DNA from: Lysobacter sp. Root690
GTDB lineage: Bacteria; Pseudomonadota; Gammaproteobacteria; Xanthomonadales; Xanthomonadaceae
Assembly: GCF_001427785.1 (NCBI RefSeq)
Contig: NZ_LMHM01000012.1
Location: 556,445 to 620,444, forward strand
DNA: 64,000 bases
Direction: 5' to 3'
Made by a program: the position numbers and the translations under genes
In this document: one piece after another, positions 59,907-64,000 of the stretch
Numbering within the stretch: position 1 is the first letter of the stretch
How the letters are laid out: each line of letters begins with the position of its first letter
Notes under the pieces: model-generated
Told to the model about the DNA's origin: nothing
What the model saw: only the letters and a program-made list of their open reading frames with translations
The model's database searches: none

Positions 59907-60809
59907 GTGGAACACATGGACCTGCTGGCTCTGGCCGACTTCAACCTGGTGGCGCGGCACGGCGGCTTCGGCCGGGCGTCCCGCGCCGCCGATCGACCCA
60001 AGGCGACCTTGTCCCGTCGCGTGGCCGAGTTGGAGAGCAGCCTCAACCTGCGTCTGTTTGAGCGCGGTGGGCGTCTGCTCAAACTCACCCAGGAGGGCCG
60101 AGCGCTGTACGAGCGCACGGAGGCGTTGTTGACAGAGCTGGCCGAGACGGCGACGTCGATCAGCTCGGGCGGCGACACGCCGCGCGGCCATCTTCGGATC
60201 AGTGCGCCCTTGCTGTTTTCTCAGACCGCGATGGGTGAGCTGGCCGCCAAGTTCGCGCTGATGTATCCGGAGGTAAGTCTTGAAGTGTCGACCGACGATC
60301 GCATGGTCGACATGGTGGAGGAGGGCTACGACCTGGTGATCCGGGTCAATCCGGATCACCATGAAAGCCTCATCGGCCGCATCTTCCTGCACGATCGGTT
60401 GGTCGCGGTTGCAAGCCCCGGTCTCCCCATGCCGCGAGGCGATTCCATCGCGCCGGCCGTGATGCGCAGCAAGCGGCCGCCGAACACCGCGTGGGATCTG
60501 ATCACGCCAACCGGCCTCGCGCGCATCAATGCCAACCCCGTACTGAGCCTGTCATCGCTGATCATGATCCGCAGCGCCGTGCGCACCGGCATTGGCGCCG
60601 CGCAATTGCCGTTGTCGCTGGTGATGGGTGACCTGCAAGCCGGCACGCTGGTGCAGTGGGGCGAGGTCCAGGCTCCGGGCATCGAGCTGTGGGCGTTGTA
60701 CCCATCGAGGCGCCTGCTCAGCGCTCGCGTGTCCGCCTTTCTTGAGTTCCTGAAAGCGTCTTTCCCTACGGGAGCGCCCGAAGAATTGGCGGCGTATATC
60801 AAGGGGTGA
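59907..60809 (+). CDS. LysR-family regulator
   Basis: 300 residues. The winged helix-turn-helix at 1-65 is typical: FNLVARHGGFGRASRAADRP then KATLSRRVAELESSLNLRLF. The rest is the ligand-binding domain (RGHLRISAPLLFSQTAMGEL, YDLVIRVNP, IMIRSAVRTGIGAAQLPLSL). It is transcribed away from the NmrA-like gene and most likely controls that gene and itself. The ligand is unknown. Confidence 0.9.
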   Translation: MEHMDLLALADFNLVARHGGFGRASRAADRPKATLSRRVAELESSLNLRLFERGGRLLKLTQEGRALYERTEALLTELAETATSISSGGDTPRGHLRISAPLLFSQTAMGELAAKFALMYPEVSLEVSTDDRMVDMVEEGYDLVIRVNPDHHESLIGRIFLHDRLVAVASPGLPMPRGDSIAPAVMRSKRPPNTAWDLITPTGLARINANPVLSLSSLIMIRSAVRTGIGAAQLPLSLVMGDLQAGTLVQWGEVQAPGIELWALYPSRRLLSARVSAFLEFLKASFPTGAPEELAAYIKG

Positions 60810-60958
60810 ATCGCCCGGGGTGACGCCTTGGATTCATACGGTGCATACAGCGGGCGCACGATGAAACATCAGCCACGCTCCGACCTCGCCAAGAACGGTC
60901 GAGGCTATACAAGCACGAAGTGCATACGCCGCAAGCCCCGAGCATCTCGGGCCGATAG

Positions 60959-61137
60959 CGTCGGAGTACTGATTCAAACGCGTGCTCGCTCCGCGGCGTG
61001 AGGCCTGCCGAGTGAGTGCAGCGATCCGGGATCCGAGCCGCGATGACTGCACCTTGCTCGAACCAGTCTGTGATGCGGAAGAAACGGCGGCGATTTATTC
61101 GCAAGACGGAAACGTCGACGAGCAATTCGATGGCTGA
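60959..61137 (+). pseudogene. C-terminal remnant of an SRAP-domain gene
   Basis: In one frame the DNA encodes EACRVSAAIRDPSRDDCTLL then EPVCDAEETAAIYS, ending VDEQFDG and TGA. This matches the end of the SRAP-like protein at 58,135 (EAYRVSTAIRDPNRDDYTLL, EPVSDADEAASYS, VNEEFDD). Weaker similarity goes back to about 60,959 with an in-frame stop. No start or N-terminal part remains. It lies in the 425-base gap between the LysR and YkuD genes, which holds no other gene. Confidence 0.75.
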
Positions 61138-61234
61138 ACGAATGCGCACGCGTTCGAGGAGCGTGGACCAACCTTCACCTGATCCACATGCGCGATGACG
61201 ATGCTTAGGCCCGTCTTTCAACATTCGAGCCATC

Positions 61235-62197
61235 ATGCCCGCCATCCGCACCAAGCTCGCTATGTTCGCCGCCATCGCCTGCGCCTGGACCGTGCCGGCC
61301 CACGCCGAGAGTGTCGCGCTCGCGGATGCCGCGAATCAGCCGGCCAGCACCACCGGCGTCGCCGGCCGTCTGCGCGCGCAGATCCTGCTGGCCCGCGCGA
61401 ACTTTTCTCCCGGCGAGATCGACGGGCTCGCCGGTTCCAATCAGCGCCGCGCCCTCAGCGGCTACCAGGCCGCGCACGATCTGCCGACGAGCGGCGAACT
61501 CGATGCCGATACCTGGGCTGCGCTCAACAAGGACGCACCCGCCGTGGTGACGGCCTATACGTTGACCGAACAGGATGTCGGCCAGGCCTTCGCCAAGCTG
61601 CCCAAGGACATGATGGAGCAGGGCAAGCTTGGGCGGTTGGGCTTCGAGTCCATCGAAGAAGCCCTCGGCGAGCGGTTTCATGCCAGTCCCGCGCTGCTGC
61701 GCAAGCTTAATCCGGGCACGGATTTTTCCAAGGCCGGCACCCAGATCCAGGTTCCCAATGTCGTAGACCTCGGCCCGCTGCCGAAGGCGGCGAAAGTCGT
61801 GGTCGACAAATCCGATTCGACCTTGACCCTGCTCGACGCCGACGGCAAGACCATCGCGTTGTTCCCGGTATCGTCCGGCAGCGCGCACGATCCGTTGCCG
61901 ATCGGCGAATGGAAGATCGGCGCCACCGCGGTCGACCCCACCTTTCACTACAACCCGGCGCTGTTCTGGGATTCCGATCCTAAACACGCCAAGGCGAAAC
62001 TGGCGGCCGGTCCCAACAACCCCGTTGGCACTCGCTGGATCGATTTGTCCAAACCCCACTACGGGCTGCACGGCACGCCGACGCCATCGAGCGTCGGCAA
62101 ACAGCAGTCGCATGGCTGCGTGCGCTTGACCAACTGGGACGTGGAACGCCTGGCGGCGGCGGTAGGTCCGTCCGTGCCGGTGGTGATGCAGGAGTAG
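61235..62197 (+). CDS. L,D-transpeptidase (YkuD) with peptidoglycan-binding domain
   Basis: 320 residues with a Sec signal peptide (LAMFAAIACAWTVPAHA). Residues about 45-100 form a PG_binding_1-like domain (LLARANFSPGEIDGLAGSNQ then RRALSGYQAAHDLP). The middle resembles a LysM-like or linker part (ASPALLRKLNPGTDF). The YkuD catalytic domain is at about 180-320, with HGTPTPSSVGKQQSHGCVRL: the SHGCVR motif holds the catalytic cysteine and histidine. Role: 3-3 peptidoglycan crosslinking or attachment of proteins to the wall in the periplasm. The next gene, 3 bases on, is an M23 peptidase. Confidence 0.9.
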   Translation: MPAIRTKLAMFAAIACAWTVPAHAESVALADAANQPASTTGVAGRLRAQILLARANFSPGEIDGLAGSNQRRALSGYQAAHDLPTSGELDADTWAALNKDAPAVVTAYTLTEQDVGQAFAKLPKDMMEQGKLGRLGFESIEEALGERFHASPALLRKLNPGTDFSKAGTQIQVPNVVDLGPLPKAAKVVVDKSDSTLTLLDADGKTIALFPVSSGSAHDPLPIGEWKIGATAVDPTFHYNPALFWDSDPKHAKAKLAAGPNNPVGTRWIDLSKPHYGLHGTPTPSSVGKQQSHGCVRLTNWDVERLAAAVGPSVPVVMQE

Positions 62198-62200
62198 TCG

Positions 62201-62899
62201 ATGAAATTTCTCGGCGTGCTGTTGCTCGGAATGCTGCTGGGCGCATTGGTCTATCGCGAATTCGGCGAGCGGCGAGCGCCGGCGCTCGCAACCGGTCAGG
62301 AGTGCGCGAGCGCCTGCGCGTCGGCCGAATCGTCGACGTCGCACGACCTGTCCTCATCGCGACCCGTGTCTGCAGCCGCGGCGCCGCCGCTTGATTCGGA
62401 ATCGGCGGCCGCCACCGCTCCGATCGGCGACACCACGCCGGTCGCATCGCAGGCCGCCGCCGTTGCGCCGGAACAACTGCTTGTCCCAGTCGAAGGAAAG
62501 ACCGCCAACGACTTGACCGATACGTTTACAGACGCACGCAGCCAGGGTCGCTCGCACGACGCGATCGACATCATGGCGCGTGCGGGCACCCCGGTTCTCG
62601 CGGTGGCTGACGGACACGTCGAGAAGCTGTTCGACAGCAAGCTAGGCGGGTTGACGATCTATCAGTTCGAACCCAGCGGAAAATTCGCGTACTACTACGC
62701 TCACCTGCAGCGCTATGCCGACGGACTGGCGGAAAAACAGGCGGTCCGCCGCGGCCAGGTGATTGGTTACGTCGGAAGCACGGGCAACGCCAGCGCAGAT
62801 GCGCCGCACTTGCACTTCGCGATCTTTGTGCTGGGACCCGAGCGTCGTTGGTGGGAAGGTGCCGCGGTCAATCCGTACCCGGTACTTAAGGGCAAATAG
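62201..62899 (+). CDS. M23-family (LytM-type) metallopeptidase, membrane-anchored
   Basis: 232 residues. An N-terminal membrane segment (FLGVLLLGMLLGALVYREFG) is followed by an Ala/Ser-rich linker to about residue 90. The LytM domain has its zinc ligands: GRSHDAIDIMA (H-x3-D) and APHLHFAIF (HxH). It also contains YYAHLQRYADGL. All active-site residues are present, so it is probably an active endopeptidase that cuts peptidoglycan crosslinks. It forms a two-gene unit with the YkuD gene. Confidence 0.9.
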   Translation: MKFLGVLLLGMLLGALVYREFGERRAPALATGQECASACASAESSTSHDLSSSRPVSAAAAPPLDSESAAATAPIGDTTPVASQAAAVAPEQLLVPVEGKTANDLTDTFTDARSQGRSHDAIDIMARAGTPVLAVADGHVEKLFDSKLGGLTIYQFEPSGKFAYYYAHLQRYADGLAEKQAVRRGQVIGYVGSTGNASADAPHLHFAIFVLGPERRWWEGAAVNPYPVLKGK

Positions 62900-63126
62900 G
62901 CCGCAGCGGGCAAACGGCTTCGGTTTGGACGTTGGCTGGAGGGGCTGAGCGTCTGGTGCTTGACCAAGCCGAAATCGGAGCCAAGGCCCTCAGTAGACGA
63001 CCTGTGAGCGCCGCATGCGCCGCAGCGCCAATGCCAAGCCGGGGCACCCGGGAGCTGGCAACAGTGAATGCAGCGAGCAGGTGCTTTCACGGCATGGTCT
63101 TTTTCCGGAGTAGGGCAGGGGTTGAT

Positions 63127-63150
63127 GTGACTATAATACGAAATGGTCAC
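63127..63150. promoter_or_regulatory. Operator of the TetR gene
   Basis: Half-sites GTGAC (63,127-63,131) and GTCAC (63,146-63,150) with 14 bases between. A TATAAT sequence (63,132-63,137) lies inside, so a bound regulator would cover the -10 region. The same half-sites with the same spacing occur at 63,819-63,842. Confidence 0.7.
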
Positions 63151-63188
63151 TCGTTGTTCATTTCCCACGCCAGAGGTAAGCTTCAAGC

Positions 63189-63806
63189 ATGACCAAGGCA
63201 ACCACTCGCTCCGCCCCGGCCCGCGGCCCGGCCGACCACGAAGTGCGCGATCAGATAAGAGTCGCAGCCACTGAGCACTTCAGCCGGTATGGGTACGAAA
63301 AGACGACCGTCTCCGACCTGGCCAAAGCCATCGGCTTCTCCAAGGCCTACATCTATAAGTTCTTCGATTCCAAGCAAGCCATAGGCGAGATGATCTGCAC
63401 GAACTGCTTGTGCGAGATCGAAAGCGAGGTCAGGGCGGCCGTGGACGAAGCTGAACGGCCCCCGGAAAAGCTGCGACGGATGTTCAAAACTATCGTAGAA
63501 GCAAGCCTTCGCCTGTTTTCCCGGGATCGCAAGCTTTACGAAATCGCCATTTCCGCGGCCACCGAACGCTGGCAGGTAGCGCTCGACTTTGAGGAGCGCA
63601 CTCGCAAATTACTCCAGGACATCCTTCAAGAGGGCCGGCAGACGGGCGATTTCGAACGCAAGACACCGATCGACGAGACCGCAATGGCGATCTACCTGGT
63701 CATGCGCCCTTATATCAATCCCGTCCTGCTGCAGCACAGCTTCGACTACACCGACGATGCGCCCGCACAGCTGTCCAGCCTGGTCCTGCGCAGCCTGTCC
63801 CCCTGA
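63189..63806 (+). CDS. TetR-family regulator of an efflux system
   Basis: 205 residues from ATG 63189. The helix-turn-helix is at about 20-65: DQIRVAATEHFSRYGYEKTT then VSDLAKAIGFSKAYIYKFF. The rest is the helical ligand-binding domain. Matching operators before its own start and before the next gene (an efflux periplasmic adaptor) indicate that it represses both. Its ligand is unknown but is likely a substrate of the pump. Confidence 0.9.
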   Translation: MTKATTRSAPARGPADHEVRDQIRVAATEHFSRYGYEKTTVSDLAKAIGFSKAYIYKFFDSKQAIGEMICTNCLCEIESEVRAAVDEAERPPEKLRRMFKTIVEASLRLFSRDRKLYEIAISAATERWQVALDFEERTRKLLQDILQEGRQTGDFERKTPIDETAMAIYLVMRPYINPVLLQHSFDYTDDAPAQLSSLVLRSLSP

Positions 63807-63818
63807 CGCGTGGATGTA

Positions 63819-63842
63819 GTGACTATTGACTAATTTAGTCAC
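63819..63842. promoter_or_regulatory. Operator of the efflux adaptor gene
   Basis: Half-sites GTGAC and GTCAC 14 bases apart, extended by symmetric flanks (AGTGACTA / TAGTCACT, 63,818-63,843). It lies 45 bases before the start of the adaptor gene and shares GTGACTAT with the operator at 63,127. Confidence 0.75.
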
Positions 63843-63886
63843 TGGAATTAGATTTGGAGTCCTAGCCATTTGCTGTTGGGACTCTC

Positions 63887-64000
63887 ATGCGTCGCCTCGC
63901 TGCCGCCACCCTCATTTGCGCGCTGCCGTTTGCACTGGCCGCATGCGGTGAAAAACCACAGTCCGACCCGCGCAACGAAGCGCCCTTGGTGCGTACCGCG
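63887..64000 (+). CDS. Efflux periplasmic adaptor (membrane fusion) lipoprotein, N-terminal part
   Basis: 38 residues visible from ATG 63887 before the window ends. It opens with a lipoprotein signal (LAAATLICALPFALAAC, lipobox LAAC). The following GEKPQSDPRNEAPLVRTA is the usual beginning of RND-type adaptor proteins of the AcrA/MexA class. Together with the TetR gene upstream this suggests a tripartite multidrug pump. The call rests on the signal, the short segment and the context. Confidence 0.7.
   Translation, partial: MRRLAAATLICALPFALAACGEKPQSDPRNEAPLVRTA

Noticed and set aside
1-64000. tRNA or rRNA genes, prophage, conjugation genes, integron integrase
   Set aside because: Looked for by eye and not found. 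Small or diverged RNA genes could be missed without a model search.

Overview
The window looks like the chromosome of a Lysobacter-type gammaproteobacterium (Xanthomonadaceae). The housekeeping-like right half is GC-rich. The accessory left half carries attC-like repeats of the form known from Xanthomonas chromosomal integrons (stem core AAGCCGAAGCCGCTTCGCGG), and the overall repertoire (secreted S8 protease with PKD and P domains, YadA-type adhesin, paoABC, YkuD and M23 cell-wall enzymes) fits that group. The genus is an inference. No rRNA, tRNA or CRISPR array was seen.

Left part (1-27,900), accessory and defence-rich. After the start of a serine hydrolase lipoprotein (1-313, minus) there are two stretches (about 650-7,560 and 21,000-26,660) in which nearly all genes lie on the minus strand and several stop inside or beside an attC-like imperfect palindrome. 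No integron integrase is present, so these look like integrase-less cassette clusters. Their genes include a TIR-domain protein, a HEPN-like protein joined to a complete ABC-three-component set (DUF3732 ATPase, middle component, nuclease/C-terminal component), a second HEPN-like protein, an HNH nuclease and small proteins of unknown role. Between the clusters lie a PD-(D/E)xK nuclease with an EVE-like N-terminus, a possible abortive-infection protein, an HExxH metallopeptidase, the antiphage pair ietA/ietS with a divergent XRE regulator and a perfect palindromic operator, another HNH nuclease, and the radical SAM/UdgX DNA-repair pair. Two diverged copies of a 0.8-kb element (8,925 and 26,983) sit to the right of the two clusters. 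One carries an intact small secreted protein gene, the other a pseudogene of it.

Middle (28,000-44,650), surface and secretion. A secreted subtilisin-like protease, an orphan sensor kinase, and a 2,068-residue trimeric autotransporter adhesin with four exact-length 112-residue stalk repeats. The adhesin is followed by an IS5-type N-terminal domain protein and a CadC-like winged-helix/TPR membrane regulator. On the other side of the adhesin is a frameshifted, internally deleted copy of that regulator.

Right part (44,900-64,000), metabolism, envelope and stress. Periplasmic aldehyde oxidoreductase paoABC; a CPA1 Na+/H+ antiporter; an isochorismatase-like hydrolase; five small minus-strand genes of unknown or membrane type; an ABC1/UbiB-like kinase; a PQQ-type sugar dehydrogenase fused to a PEBP domain; a GFA protein; an SRAP protein that has lost its catalytic residues, plus a decayed second SRAP fragment; a divergent NmrA/LysR pair; a YkuD/M23 cell-wall pair; and a TetR regulator whose matching operators lie before itself and before the start of an efflux periplasmic adaptor gene that runs off the window.
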